Both the position numbers and the translations under genes were made by a program. This document shows positions 31,798-41,140 of a DNA stretch of 64,000 bases, one piece after another (the stretch's first letter is position 1; each line of letters starts with the position of its first letter). Source of the stretch: Planctomycetota bacterium. GTDB lineage: Bacteria; Planctomycetota; Phycisphaerae; UBA1845; UTPLA1. The notes under the pieces are model-generated. The model ran no database searches and was not told where the DNA came from. It saw nothing but the letters and a program-made list of their open reading frames with translations. The stretch covers positions 1 through 64,000 of the forward strand of contig JACRIM010000055.1 in NCBI GenBank assembly GCA_016235815.1, in the 5' to 3' direction.

Positions 31798-33672
31798 GTG
31801 GCCGGGCGGCATACCGTCGAAATCACCGAGCAAATTCGTCGGTCGAGCGATATCGTGGATATCGTGTCGTCCTACGTGTCCCTGAAGCGTGCCGGGCGGC
31901 AGTTTCGGGGTCTGTGCCCGTTCCATACCGAAAAGTCGCCCTCGTTTCACGTCACGCCCGACCGGCAGATTTTCAAGTGCTTTGGCTGCGGGGTCGGGGG
32001 GGATGTTTTCAAGTTCGTCCAACTCCGCGAAAGCGTGGATTTTCTTGAGGCCCGGCAGATTCTGGCGGCGAAGGCCGGGATCGACCTCCAACATGAACGG
32101 CCTGCGGAATCGACCGGCGATTCGATCGGCAAACCGGACTTGGAGCGGGTGAACCGGTGGGCAGCGGCTTGGTTTCAGCAGCAGTTCACGGGTTCCGATG
32201 GCGAGTCGGCTCGTGGTTATGTCCGATCGCGCGGCATTTCAGAGGAGTCGATCAAGGCCTTCGGACTGGGTTATGCCCCGGACGGATGGTCGGGCCTCAT
32301 CAACGCGGCGGCACAAAAGAACATTCCGACGACGCTCCTCCTTGCAGCAGGCTTAATAAAGCAGCGCGAGGAGGGCAATGGGTATTACGACGCCTTTCGC
32401 AATCGGTTGATGTTTCCGATTCAGGATGCGATGGGTCGAGTTATCGGCTTCGGCGGCCGGGCGCTGGGCGATGACAACGCGAAGTACATCAACTCGCCGC
32501 AGACGGTCTTGTTTGACAAGAGCCGGTGCCTGTATGGGCTGTACGCGGCGAAAGACGCCTTCCGCGATGGGAAGCGGGCGGTTGTGGTTGAAGGCTACAT
32601 CGACTGCCTGATGGCGCATCAGTTCGGCTTCCCCGAGACGGTGGCGACGCTGGGTACGGCATTGACAATGGATCATGTGCAGATGCTGCGGCGATACGTG
32701 GATGAGGTCGTGTTGCTGTTTGATGCCGATTCGGCTGGGCAGCGTGCAGCGAACCAGAGTGTTCCGTTGTTCTTTACTTCGGACGTTTCGCTCCGGTTGG
32801 CGCAGGTCCCAGAAGGTAAGGACCCTGCGGATTTGCTGCTCCAAAAGGGGGCAGAGGCTTTGCGGACGGCTTTGACCTCGGCGGTCGGAGCGCTAGAATC
32901 GAAGTGGAAGCAGGTACTGTCTCGTTGCCGGAGTGGCGATGGTGGGCCTGATGTCCGCCGGGCTGTTGAGGAGTTCCTGGGGCTGGTGGCTCAGTCGCAG
33001 GATTTCGGCGCCGGCGATCCTATCCAACGGGGGTTGCTGATAAACCAGGTTGGGAAGCTGCTGGGACTCTCCAACGAGGAGATCAACCGGCAATTGCGTA
33101 TTCTCGGGCGCAAGGCGCCCGTCGTGTCGGCGTCGAAGCCGACGACCGTGGAACGCGTCGCGCCGCCTTCCAATGCGGCGGATTCCGCGATGCGGGATCT
33201 GCTCGAGGTGTTGCTGAACGAACCGACGTATTACGAATCGGTTCGATCGGAGTTCGATGCCTCGCTGATCGCGGACGCGGACCTTGCGGAGATCGCCCGC
33301 GGGCTTGCCGAGATGGCGGACGCCGGCGGCGAGTGGACGGTGAGTTCGCTGATCAGCCGATTTGAATCGGTGCGGATCGGCGGGTTGATCGTCGATTTGC
33401 AGATGGCGGGCGAACGAGGCGGAAATTTCGCGGCGCGTGTGGAAGGCGCCGTTGCGACGTTGCAAAAGGTACGGGACCGTGAGCGCATCGTTGCGCTGAC
33501 GGCCGAAGGACGAGGGGAAACGAATCAGGCATCATCCAAGCTTCGCGCCGCGGGAGAGGCGGCCCGGAGGATGAGTCATTTCGCGGCTCGCAGACACATG
33601 ACGGCGACCCCTTTGATTACGGGTGCCGCGTCGAGCGAGACGCACACCGCCGACAATGTTTCGGCGCAGTGA
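31798..33672 (+). CDS. dnaG: DNA primase
   Basis: A 624-residue primase making RNA primers at the replication fork. It has an N-terminal CHC2 zinc finger (CPFHTEKSPSFHVTPDRQIF then KCFGCG, i.e. Cys-x2-His ... Cys-x2-Cys), the primase core (about 120-240), a TOPRIM domain with VVEGYIDCLMAHQ and LLFDADSAGQRAA, and a C-terminal helicase-binding region. A GTG at 31798 with AGGAGAGA just upstream is the start; the ATG at 31756 would add 14 residues with no ribosome binding site. It precedes rpoD, as in the macromolecular-synthesis operon of many bacteria, but rpsU is missing. Confidence 0.95.
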   Translation: MAGRHTVEITEQIRRSSDIVDIVSSYVSLKRAGRQFRGLCPFHTEKSPSFHVTPDRQIFKCFGCGVGGDVFKFVQLRESVDFLEARQILAAKAGIDLQHERPAESTGDSIGKPDLERVNRWAAAWFQQQFTGSDGESARGYVRSRGISEESIKAFGLGYAPDGWSGLINAAAQKNIPTTLLLAAGLIKQREEGNGYYDAFRNRLMFPIQDAMGRVIGFGGRALGDDNAKYINSPQTVLFDKSRCLYGLYAAKDAFRDGKRAVVVEGYIDCLMAHQFGFPETVATLGTALTMDHVQMLRRYVDEVVLLFDADSAGQRAANQSVPLFFTSDVSLRLAQVPEGKDPADLLLQKGAEALRTALTSAVGALESKWKQVLSRCRSGDGGPDVRRAVEEFLGLVAQSQDFGAGDPIQRGLLINQVGKLLGLSNEEINRQLRILGRKAPVVSASKPTTVERVAPPSNAADSAMRDLLEVLLNEPTYYESVRSEFDASLIADADLAEIARGLAEMADAGGEWTVSSLISRFESVRIGGLIVDLQMAGERGGNFAARVEGAVATLQKVRDRERIVALTAEGRGETNQASSKLRAAGEAARRMSHFAARRHMTATPLITGAASSETHTADNVSAQ

Positions 33673-33851
33673 GAGCGCGGCCGGGCAAACACTGTCTGGC
33701 TCGGCCGAGCGGTGTGAGAATCTTGAGGTGAGAAGGACGCCGCACGGCGCATGGTTGCGTCGCGCGTGCAAAACCGAATTGGATGGTGCGCCCCCGTCGC
33801 GACAAAGAGCGGATGGCGCGCCATCGGCGCAGTATTTGGAGTCGGTACGCA

Positions 33852-35624
33852 ATGACGAAAGTGTTGAACAAAGAAACGCCTGCGGCATCACCGAAACCCC
33901 GCCCCGTGGAAAACATGGATCCGGTGGAGGTGAGCATCAGCGAATTGATCGAGAAGGGTAAGCAGCGCGGCTTCCTGACGTGGGAAGAGATGAACGACTC
34001 GCTACCCGATGAGGCGGTGCATCCGGATCGCCTTGAAGTCATTCTCCAGAAGCTCGAAGAGCTTGGCATCGACATGGTCGATGAAGCCGACGCCCAGAAG
34101 GTGGCGTTTGGCGAGGATTCGGCGGACCCGAACAAGAAGCCTGATTTCGACGCGGCGGAGGCGCTGCCGGCCGAGGATGATTTCCCGGTGGAGGCGCCGA
34201 GCCGTCGGATCGATGACCCCGTGCGCATGTACCTGACGCAGATGGGCGAGATCCCGCTGCTGACGCGTACCGAAGAAATCACGCTGGCGAAGAAGATCGA
34301 ACTGACGCGCACGGCGTTTCGGCGCAAGGTGCTGGAGTCGGACTGTAGCTTGCAGGCGGCCGTCGAGATGCTGCAGCAGGTGAACGACGGCACCCTGCCA
34401 TTCGATCGCACGATGAAAATTTCCACCGGCGAGAACCAGGCGAAGGCCGCGGTGATGGCGCGGCTTCCTGGGAACCTGGTGACAGTTCGCAAGCTGATGC
34501 AGCAGAATCAGGAGGCATGGGCCAAGCTGCACGAAGGGCGACCGAGCGCGGCCGCCCGTGCGGAACTTTGGCGCGGCATCATGCAGCGGCGAAGCAAGTC
34601 GGTCTCGCTGCTGGAAGAACTGGCTCTTCGCACCAGCAAGATCACGCCGCTGATGCGCAAGCTCTACGCGTTGTGTGACAAGATGACCAACCTTGAGTCG
34701 AGCCTGACGGACGCGCGGACGCGAGCCGGCATGACGCAGGACGACATCGAGGCGATGGGCGATGAACTGGCGGGCCTGCAGGATCTGGTGCTCGAGGCGC
34801 CGATGATGCTGCGCCGGCGTGTCGCCGCGCTGCGGAAGATCTTCGTCGAATACGAAGATGCAAAGCGGAAGCTGTCGGGCGGCAACCTGCGGCTCGTGGT
34901 ATCCATCGCGAAGAAGTATCGCAATCGCGGCCTGCCGTTCCTCGACATCATTCAGGAAGGCAACACTGGCCTGATGCGCGCCGTGGACAAGTATGAGTAT
35001 CGCCGCGGTTACAAGTTCAGCACCTATGCGACGTGGTGGATTCGCCAGGCGATTACGCGGGCCATTGCCGATCATGCCCGAACGATTCGCATTCCGGTTC
35101 ACATGATCGAGACGATGAGCCGGTTGCGGAATATCTCGCGCGACTTGTTGCAGGAGCTTGGCCGGGAGCCGACGACCGAGGAAATCGCAAAGCGCGCCAA
35201 GATGCCGATCAGCGAAGTACGCCGCGTGATGAAAATCAGCCGGCATCCGATTTCGCTGGATCGACCGGTGGGCGAAGGCGAGGATTCGTACTTCGGTGAT
35301 TTTATCGAGGACGAGACGGCCGAAAGCCCGGTGAGCACGGCAAGCAATGAGATGCTCAAGGATCGCATCGAGCAGGTGCTCAAGAGCCTGACCTATCGCG
35401 AGCGCGAGATCATCAAGCTCCGCTACGGCATCGGCGACGGCTATACGTACACGCTGGAGGAGGTCGGCAAGATCTTCAAGGTGACGCGTGAGCGTGTGCG
35501 CCAAGTCGAGGCCAAGGCCATCCGCAAGCTGCAGCACCCTGTTCGCTGTCGCAAGCTGGAGGGCTTCATGGACAAAGACGGCAACCTGACGATGCCGGAA
35601 GAGTCCGGTTTCGATCTGGACTAA
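33852..35624 (+). CDS. rpoD: Primary sigma factor of RNA polymerase
   Basis: A 590-residue housekeeping sigma-70. Region 1.1 (about residues 20-80, [19 protein letters not shown]), region 1.2 ([18 protein letters not shown]), a non-conserved insert (about 140-330), region 2 ([35 protein letters not shown]), region 3 and region 4 ([36 protein letters not shown]) are all present. It directs the polymerase to -10/-35 promoters such as the one before dnaG. The ATG beginning [11 protein letters not shown] is chosen, with GGAG about 11 bases upstream; in-frame ATGs further upstream lie in sequence without coding character. A strong terminator follows. Confidence 0.95.
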   Translation: MTKVLNKETPAASPKPRPVENMDPVEVSISELIEKGKQRGFLTWEEMNDSLPDEAVHPDRLEVILQKLEELGIDMVDEADAQKVAFGEDSADPNKKPDFDAAEALPAEDDFPVEAPSRRIDDPVRMYLTQMGEIPLLTRTEEITLAKKIELTRTAFRRKVLESDCSLQAAVEMLQQVNDGTLPFDRTMKISTGENQAKAAVMARLPGNLVTVRKLMQQNQEAWAKLHEGRPSAAARAELWRGIMQRRSKSVSLLEELALRTSKITPLMRKLYALCDKMTNLESSLTDARTRAGMTQDDIEAMGDELAGLQDLVLEAPMMLRRRVAALRKIFVEYEDAKRKLSGGNLRLVVSIAKKYRNRGLPFLDIIQEGNTGLMRAVDKYEYRRGYKFSTYATWWIRQAITRAIADHARTIRIPVHMIETMSRLRNISRDLLQELGREPTTEEIAKRAKMPISEVRRVMKISRHPISLDRPVGEGEDSYFGDFIEDETAESPVSTASNEMLKDRIEQVLKSLTYREREIIKLRYGIGDGYTYTLEEVGKIFKVTRERVRQVEAKAIRKLQHPVRCRKLEGFMDKDGNLTMPEESGFDLD

Positions 35625-35658
35625 ACGACCGCGGAAACGTTGATGTGTTAATTCTACA

Positions 35659-35694
35659 AACGGCCCGTCGGCAGATACCGGCGGGCCGTTTTTT
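35659..35694 (+). terminator. Rho-independent terminator of rpoD
   Basis: AACGGCCCGTCGG pairs with CCGGCGGGCCGTT (13 bp including one G-T pair, loop of 6) and is followed by a run of T. It lies 34 bases after the rpoD stop. Confidence 0.9.
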
Positions 35695-35834
35695 GTTATC
35701 GAAACTTCATGTGGGCGTGACGGGACAGGGGTCGACTTGCCCCGGCTGCATGGGTACACTAGTAGCGACTTGGCGGGAAAGCCGGGACGGGCCGAGCGGC
35801 CTTTTCGCCTAAACCAAGAACCACTGCGAATCTC

Positions 35835-37466
35835 ATGACCGACTCCACTCCATCGAGTGATGCGTCACCGACCGCTGACGCATCGGATGTTCCATCACTG
35901 TCCGTGCCTGGCGGCGCGCCGCCGGCTGCGCCGGGGCAACTCCTGGATCAGCTCAAGACGGGCGGTGATTCGGCACTCGAGCAGGCGGTGAACGACGCGA
36001 TGACGGGCGTGAGCGCGGCAGACATGACCGGTGGCGCCGGCCTAGCGGCGGCAAGCAATCCGGACGGCCCGGGTGCGATTCGTCAGGGGCGCATTGCGAA
36101 CATCGGCTCACAAGATGTGCTGATCGACTTCGGCGGGAAAAGCCTCGGGTCGATGCCGCTGGCGGAGTTCGGCAGGGATGAGAAGTATTCGGTCGGCGAC
36201 GACATCGAGGTGATGATTGGCGATGCCGAGCCGGTGAACGGTCTGCTGGGTGTATCCCGAAAGAAGGCGCGGCAGCGGCGCCTGCTCGACAGCCTGACGC
36301 CCGGCATGGTGCTCGAAGGCCATGTGACCGGAATGAACAAGGGTGGTCTGGAAGTGGAAGTTCAGGGGCTACGCGGGTTCATCCCGGCGAGCCAGGTGGA
36401 TGTCCGCTTTGTGAAAGATATTTCAAATCTGATCGGACAGGACATTCGCGCCGAGGTGATGAAGTTCGAGAAGGCGGATGACACGATCATCCTGTCACGG
36501 CGCAATGTGCAGATGAAGGAGTCGGTCGATCGCAAGGAGAAACTGATCACCGAGATCGAGGTTGGGCAGGTGCGGCGCGGTCGCGTGCGGAGCCTGTGCG
36601 AATTCGGCGCGTTCGTCGATATCGGCGGCATGGATGCGCTGTTGCACGTCACGGACATGAGCTGGGGCCGGGTGACGAAGCCCGAAGATGTCGTCAAGGT
36701 CGGCGACGAGATCGAAGCCAAGATCATCAAGATCAACAAAGAGAAGAAAAAGATATCGCTGAGCCTCAAGGAGACGATTCCCGACCCGTGGTCGGTGATC
36801 ACGACGAAGTATTCGGTGGGGGCGAAACTGTCGGGGCGCGTTGTTCGCCTGCAGGAGTTCGGCGCGTTCGTCGAGATCGAGCCGGGCGTGGATGGGCTGA
36901 TCCCCCTGAGCGAGTTGAGCTGGACAAAGCGCGTGCGGACGCCGAATGAAGTGGTCAAGGAAGGCGACGTCGTGGATGTCGCCATCATCGGCATCGACGC
37001 CGAGAAGAAACGGATCTCGCTAAGCCTGAAGCAGACGTCGACCGATCCGTGGCAGGTTATTGCCGAGCGGTATCCGATCGGCTCGACGATCAAGGGCAAG
37101 GTGGCGCGGACGGCGGAGTTCGGTGCGTTCGTGAATCTCGAAGACGGGATCGACGGGCTGATTCATATTTCGGAGCTTTCGGAGCATCGGATCAAGGCCG
37201 TCACCGACAAGGTGAAACCGGGTGACGACGTGGAGGTTCGCGTGATCGGGCTGGACCCGGCGAACAAAAAAATCAGCCTGTCGATGAAGCCGCCGCCGAA
37301 GGAAATGACGGCGGAAGAAAAAGCGGAGATCGCACGGCGTCGCGCGGCCGAGGAGAAGGAACGCGAGAAGAAGAAGGCGAAATCGGCGTCGCGCCGCGGC
37401 GGATTGACGGTGGAATATGGCGGCATCGGTCTGGGGTCGCTGGACCCGAGCAAGTTCTCAAGTTAG
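35835..37466 (+). CDS. rpsA: Ribosomal protein S1
   Basis: A 543-residue RNA-binding protein with five S1 domains at about residues 80-146, 156-226, 243-312, 328-400 and 416-486. The last three have the most typical form (RSLCEFGAFVDIGGMDALLH; RLQEFGAFVEIEPGVDGLIP; RTAEFGAFVNLEDGIDGLIH). It would bring mRNA to the small ribosomal subunit. The first 75 residues are low-complexity (Ser/Ala/Pro-rich) and the C-terminal tail is a Lys/Glu-rich helix ending in a glycine-rich segment. E. coli S1 has six domains; five or fewer is common in other phyla. No clear Shine-Dalgarno precedes the ATG. Confidence 0.9.
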   Translation: MTDSTPSSDASPTADASDVPSLSVPGGAPPAAPGQLLDQLKTGGDSALEQAVNDAMTGVSAADMTGGAGLAAASNPDGPGAIRQGRIANIGSQDVLIDFGGKSLGSMPLAEFGRDEKYSVGDDIEVMIGDAEPVNGLLGVSRKKARQRRLLDSLTPGMVLEGHVTGMNKGGLEVEVQGLRGFIPASQVDVRFVKDISNLIGQDIRAEVMKFEKADDTIILSRRNVQMKESVDRKEKLITEIEVGQVRRGRVRSLCEFGAFVDIGGMDALLHVTDMSWGRVTKPEDVVKVGDEIEAKIIKINKEKKKISLSLKETIPDPWSVITTKYSVGAKLSGRVVRLQEFGAFVEIEPGVDGLIPLSELSWTKRVRTPNEVVKEGDVVDVAIIGIDAEKKRISLSLKQTSTDPWQVIAERYPIGSTIKGKVARTAEFGAFVNLEDGIDGLIHISELSEHRIKAVTDKVKPGDDVEVRVIGLDPANKKISLSMKPPPKEMTAEEKAEIARRRAAEEKEREKKKAKSASRRGGLTVEYGGIGLGSLDPSKFSS

Positions 37467-37571
37467 CGAGACTCGCTGCATTCAACGACAATTCCAAAAG
37501 GTTTCGGGCCATTGACCCGGCGTTGGTGTCACTCGATAATTCCTGTTTCGCGCAGCGTCGCGCGGTTTGTC

Positions 37572-37644
<73 letters not shown>

Positions 37645-37743
37645 GTATTTCGAGAACGTTCATTCGATGTTGATGATTGACGGGGGCGCTGGTATCATTG
37701 GCGCACGACCTCGCTGAGCGGCGCGGTGTGGCGCATCCGAGCC

Positions 37744-38013
37744 ATGATCCGCAAGACGGTACACTATTCCGGCCGCGTGCAGGGTGTCGGCTTCCGTTAC
37801 AGCACCTGTCAGATCGCCGTGGGGCACGACGTCACGGGCTATGTCAAGAATCTGCCGGATGGGCGTGTTGAGTTGGTGGTCGAGGGATTGTCCAAGGATG
37901 TGACCAGGTTCCTCACCACTGTGGCCGCGGAGCTGTCCCTGCATATTCGCGGGGCGGAAGCGGCTGAATCGCCGGGCACGGGCGAGTTTTCCGGATTTGA
38001 CGTTCGATTTTAG
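37744..38013 (+). CDS. acyP: Acylphosphatase
   Basis: An 89-residue enzyme that hydrolyses acyl phosphates. The signature YSGRVQGVGFRYSTCQIA carries the catalytic Arg, and GYVKNLPDGRVELVVEG carries the catalytic Asn. The length is normal for the family. The ATG at 37744 (MIRKTVHYSG) is chosen over an upstream in-frame ATG at 37726, because the family normally starts just before this strand. Confidence 0.92.
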   Translation: MIRKTVHYSGRVQGVGFRYSTCQIAVGHDVTGYVKNLPDGRVELVVEGLSKDVTRFLTTVAAELSLHIRGAEAAESPGTGEFSGFDVRF

Positions 38014-38148
38014 TTCTTTCGCGGCGTCGCCGGGGGCAAAACAACGCGACGCTGCGTTTGGGATGGGCGTGTTCCATCCGTGGTATTCGGGCGATTCGGG
38101 CCTCGCCGACACTTAGAGCATCCTGACAGTAACGACTCGCACCCAGTG

Positions 38149-38165
38149 CAAACCGGTGCCACAGG
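38149..38165. repeat. Half copy of the twin-hairpin repeat
   Basis: AAACCGGTGCCACAGG matches the right half of hairpin B and its CCACA tail. The left half is missing. It lies 32 bases upstream of the rho start. Confidence 0.55.
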
Positions 38166-38196
38166 CGGATCAGGGCGCTCGCTTTTCAGGTTATGT

Positions 38197-39342
38197 ATGA
38201 ATCAACCCAATGGAAGTGTGACGGGCACCTTCGAGCTTGGTCAGAACAATTCGGGCTTTTTGCGCGATCCGGGCCGCAACTATGCGATCCAGGCGAGCGA
38301 TCCGCAGGTCGGGCGCGATCTGGTGCAGAAGTTCCGGCTTCGCGGCGGCGAGACGGTGACGGCCCAGATTAATCGCGGCAAACAAGGCCGCGGGCAGCCG
38401 ATGGTGGGCTTCATCGAGAAGATCGGGGGCAAGCATCCGTCCGAGTATGCGAAGGTGGTGCCGTTTGACGAATTGCAGGTGGTGCATCCGGATCAGAAGC
38501 TGAACTTCGAGACGCCGGGCGGGCCGATGTCGACGCGGATCATCGATCTGCTCGCACCAATCGGGAAGGGCCAGCGCGGGCTCATCGTCGCACCGCCACG
38601 GACCGGCAAGACGGTGCTGCTGCAGCAGATGTCCAACGGCATCAAGATCAACCATCCAGAGATCTTTCTCATGATGCTGCTCATCGACGAGCGGCCCGAG
38701 GAAGTGACGGAGATGAAGCGGGCCTTGTGCAAGGAAGGATCGGGCTGGCAGCACGATGCGCCCGAGGTCGTCTATTCCAACAATGACAGCGACGTGAAGA
38801 GCCACGCGCGGATCAGCAAGCTGATGATCGAGAAAGCCAAGCGGCATGTGGAACTCGGCGAGGATGTGCTCATCCTGCTTGACTCGCTCACGCGGCTCGG
38901 CCGGGCGTTTAACAACATCGTCGGGTCGAGCGGGCGCACGATGACGGGCGGGCTTGATATTCGGGCGATGGAAGCGCCGAAGCAGATGTTCGGCTCAGCG
39001 CGGAAAATCGAAGGCGGCGGCAGTCTGACCATCGTGGCGAGCGTGCTGGTGGAAACGGGCAGCCGCATGGACGAATACATTTTTCAGGAGTTCAAGGGCA
39101 CCGGCAATATGGAACTGGTGCTCAGCCGCGAGCTTGCGAACATGCGCATCTGGCCGGCGATGAACCTGTCAGAGAGCGGCACGCGCAAGGAAGAGTTGCT
39201 GCTGGGTCAGCAGATGTACGACAAGATGTCGCGTATTCGCCGCCGACTTCTCAACATGCAGCCGCAGAAGCAGATGGAGAGCATGTTGGAGGAGTTGACC
39301 AAGTGGAAGACGAATCAGGAATTCGTGGGGCAGTTGGCGTAG
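38197..39342 (+). CDS. rho: Transcription termination factor Rho
   Basis: A 381-residue hexameric RNA helicase that ends transcription. The RNA-binding OB fold is present (GFLRDPGRNYAIQASDPQV, RLRGGETVTAQI), followed by the ATPase core: Walker A VAPPRTGKTVLLQ, LLIDERPEEVTEM, ILLDSLTRLGRAFN, and the Q/R-loop regions ASVLVETGSRMDEYIFQEFK and GTGNMELVLSRELA. Compared with the about 420-residue E. coli protein it lacks the extreme N-terminal helical domain. The ATG at 38197 (MNQPNGSVTGTFEL) is chosen; in-frame codons upstream run through repeat sequence. Confidence 0.93.
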   Translation: MNQPNGSVTGTFELGQNNSGFLRDPGRNYAIQASDPQVGRDLVQKFRLRGGETVTAQINRGKQGRGQPMVGFIEKIGGKHPSEYAKVVPFDELQVVHPDQKLNFETPGGPMSTRIIDLLAPIGKGQRGLIVAPPRTGKTVLLQQMSNGIKINHPEIFLMMLLIDERPEEVTEMKRALCKEGSGWQHDAPEVVYSNNDSDVKSHARISKLMIEKAKRHVELGEDVLILLDSLTRLGRAFNNIVGSSGRTMTGGLDIRAMEAPKQMFGSARKIEGGGSLTIVASVLVETGSRMDEYIFQEFKGTGNMELVLSRELANMRIWPAMNLSESGTRKEELLLGQQMYDKMSRIRRRLLNMQPQKQMESMLEELTKWKTNQEFVGQLA

Positions 39343-39422
39343 AGGGCGGTTGCGGCCGATAATTGATTGTGGACTGTTTGCGCATCCGATTGCTAAGATA
39401 AGGTGCTATCGAGGGTCAATTT

Positions 39423-39656
39423 GTGAGCACGATCCAGGTTCATTCCCGAGTCGGTGACGACGGCGTACTGGAGGTTCGCATTCCGCTTGGCGCGGCAGAT
39501 GCGAATACGGATGTCGTCGTTACAGTCGCACCGGTGAAATCGGCCGAGTGCCAATCGACGAAAGAGCCGTGGGCCGATTTCATTTCGAATACCTATGGAT
39601 CGTGCGCGGGGTTGGGGTTTGAAGAGCCGGCGGATCTGCCGCTTCCCAACGATTGA
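39423..39656 (+). CDS. Antitoxin-like protein
   Basis: A 77-residue acidic protein starting at a GTG with GAGGG about 7 bases upstream. Residues 1-36 form a short beta region (MSTIQVHSRVGDDGVLEVRI) like the N-terminus of VapB-type antitoxins, and the C-terminal part (about 45-77) is the flexible toxin-binding tail. It is partner to the PIN toxin, whose frame opens with a TTG overlapping its stop by four bases. Function is inferred mainly from context. Confidence 0.75.
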   Translation: MSTIQVHSRVGDDGVLEVRIPLGAADANTDVVVTVAPVKSAECQSTKEPWADFISNTYGSCAGLGFEEPADLPLPND

Positions 39657-39664
39657 CTGACCCG

Positions 39665-40069
39665 ATGGCGTATCTACTCGACACTAACCTTTGTGCTGCA
39701 TATCTGAATGGGCGATCGCCTGCGATTCGTCGTCGGCTCGACTCGATGGCAACAGAATCTCTCTTTGTTTGTTCTGTTGTCCGCGCTGAGTTGCTATTCG
39801 GGGCCGCCAAGAGTCAGAATCCTGCCGTCACTGAAGCAAAACAAAGGGCCTTTCTTGATCGATTTGTTTCATTGCCGTTTGATGATCACGCGGCCGCCGT
39901 GTATGCGACGGTTCGCGCGGACCTCGAACGCCGTGGGGAGATGATCGGAGCCAATGACCTGATGATCGCGTCAATTGCAATCGCCAACAACCTCACGGTG
40001 GTCACTCATAATGTAAGTGAGTTTGGCCGTGTTTCTGGAGTACGACTCGAGGATTGGCAAACTGATTAG
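39665..40069 (+). CDS. VapC-type PIN-domain ribonuclease toxin
   Basis: A 134-residue PIN nuclease. The acidic residues that hold magnesium are visible: Asp in YLLDTNLCAAY, Glu in VVRAELLFGA, Asp in GANDLMIASIA, and VVTHNVSEF near the end. Such toxins cut tRNA or other RNA and are held inactive by the upstream partner. A TTG at 39653 would overlap the antitoxin stop, but the ATG at 39665 (MAYLLDTN) is more natural. It is part of a two-gene module. Confidence 0.88.
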   Translation: MAYLLDTNLCAAYLNGRSPAIRRRLDSMATESLFVCSVVRAELLFGAAKSQNPAVTEAKQRAFLDRFVSLPFDDHAAAVYATVRADLERRGEMIGANDLMIASIAIANNLTVVTHNVSEFGRVSGVRLEDWQTD

Positions 40070-40120
40070 TTGTCAGTACGGTCCTTTACAGTTGCGACGC
40101 GGGTTGGTTGAATCCACCAC

Positions 40121-41131
40121 ATGAAGGCCGCTCGATATCATCAAACGGGTCAACCCGACGTCATCAAGCTTGAAGATGTTCCCGATCCTGTGCCGCAGGC
40201 GGGCGAAGTTTTGCTGCGCGTAAAGGCTGCCGCCGTGAATCGGCTGGACGTTTTTCTGCGCAGCGGCGCGGCGACGATGCCGGGCTGGGCAATGCCGCAC
40301 ATCGGCGGGTTCGACATGGCCGGCGTGGTGGAGGCGGTGGGGCCGGGCGTGGATGCAAAGCACATTGGGCGCGAGTGCGTGGTGAACGCGCGCGTCACCG
40401 GGCCGGCGGCGAAGGGCAAGCTGGACATCATCGGGATCGCGCGGCCGGGCGGATTTGCGGAGAGGGTGGCCGTGCCGGTGCAGTGTCTCGCGCCGAAGCC
40501 GGCGCATTACACGTGGGAAGAGGCGGCGGCGTTCGGCTGTGTGTATCTCACGGCGTATTACGGGCTGATTCTGCACGCGCGGGTGAAGCCCGGCGAGGTG
40601 GTGCTGGTTCATGCGGCGGGCAGTGGCGCGGGGACGGCGGCGATTCAGGTGGCGAAGGCGGCCGGCGCGACGGTGATCACGACGGCGGGCAGCGATGAGA
40701 AATGCGCGAAGGCCCGCGATGTGCTCGGTGCCGATCACACAGTGAATTACAAGACGACGGATTTCACGAAGGTCGTGCAAGAAGTGACCGGCGGGCGCGG
40801 CGTGGATGTGTGTTTCGACCCGGTGTGGGGTGAGAGTGCGACAAAGACGCAGGAGGCGCTGGGCTTTCGCAGCCGGTGGATCGTGCTGGGCATGGTCGGC
40901 GGGCAGAATGCATCGCTCGCGGCGGCGACGCTGCTGTTCAAAGAGATCACGCTGCGCGGGATTGTGGAGTTCTACTCCGACGAGGCCGAGATCGCGGGTG
41001 CGTGGTCGCTGGCGCACAAGAAGCTGGTGAAGCCGATCATCTCGAAGGCGTGGCCGCTGGCGCAGACAGCGGAGGCGCATCGGCAGATGGAGCAGGGGGA
41101 TTTCTTCGGGAAGATCGCGGTGGTGCCATGA
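40121..41131 (+). CDS. Zinc-free MDR oxidoreductase (quinone oxidoreductase-like)
   Basis: A 336-residue medium-chain dehydrogenase/reductase. The substrate domain begins MKAARYHQTGQPDVIKLEDV, with AAAVNRLDVFLRSG and GGFDMAGVVEAVGPGV; the nucleotide-binding fold has VVLVHAAGSGAGTAAIQVAK (AxGxxG-type). The zinc ligands of alcohol dehydrogenases are absent, so NADPH-dependent reduction of quinones or enones is likely. The real substrate is unknown. It is convergent with the MnmE-like gene, with only 9 bases between them. Confidence 0.88.
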   Translation: MKAARYHQTGQPDVIKLEDVPDPVPQAGEVLLRVKAAAVNRLDVFLRSGAATMPGWAMPHIGGFDMAGVVEAVGPGVDAKHIGRECVVNARVTGPAAKGKLDIIGIARPGGFAERVAVPVQCLAPKPAHYTWEEAAAFGCVYLTAYYGLILHARVKPGEVVLVHAAGSGAGTAAIQVAKAAGATVITTAGSDEKCAKARDVLGADHTVNYKTTDFTKVVQEVTGGRGVDVCFDPVWGESATKTQEALGFRSRWIVLGMVGGQNASLAAATLLFKEITLRGIVEFYSDEAEIAGAWSLAHKKLVKPIISKAWPLAQTAEAHRQMEQGDFFGKIAVVP

Positions 41132-41140
41132 TGGAAGATA

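Noticed and set aside
35737-35760. Promoter TTGCCC ... TACACT before rpsA
   Set aside because: The spacing is only 12 bases.
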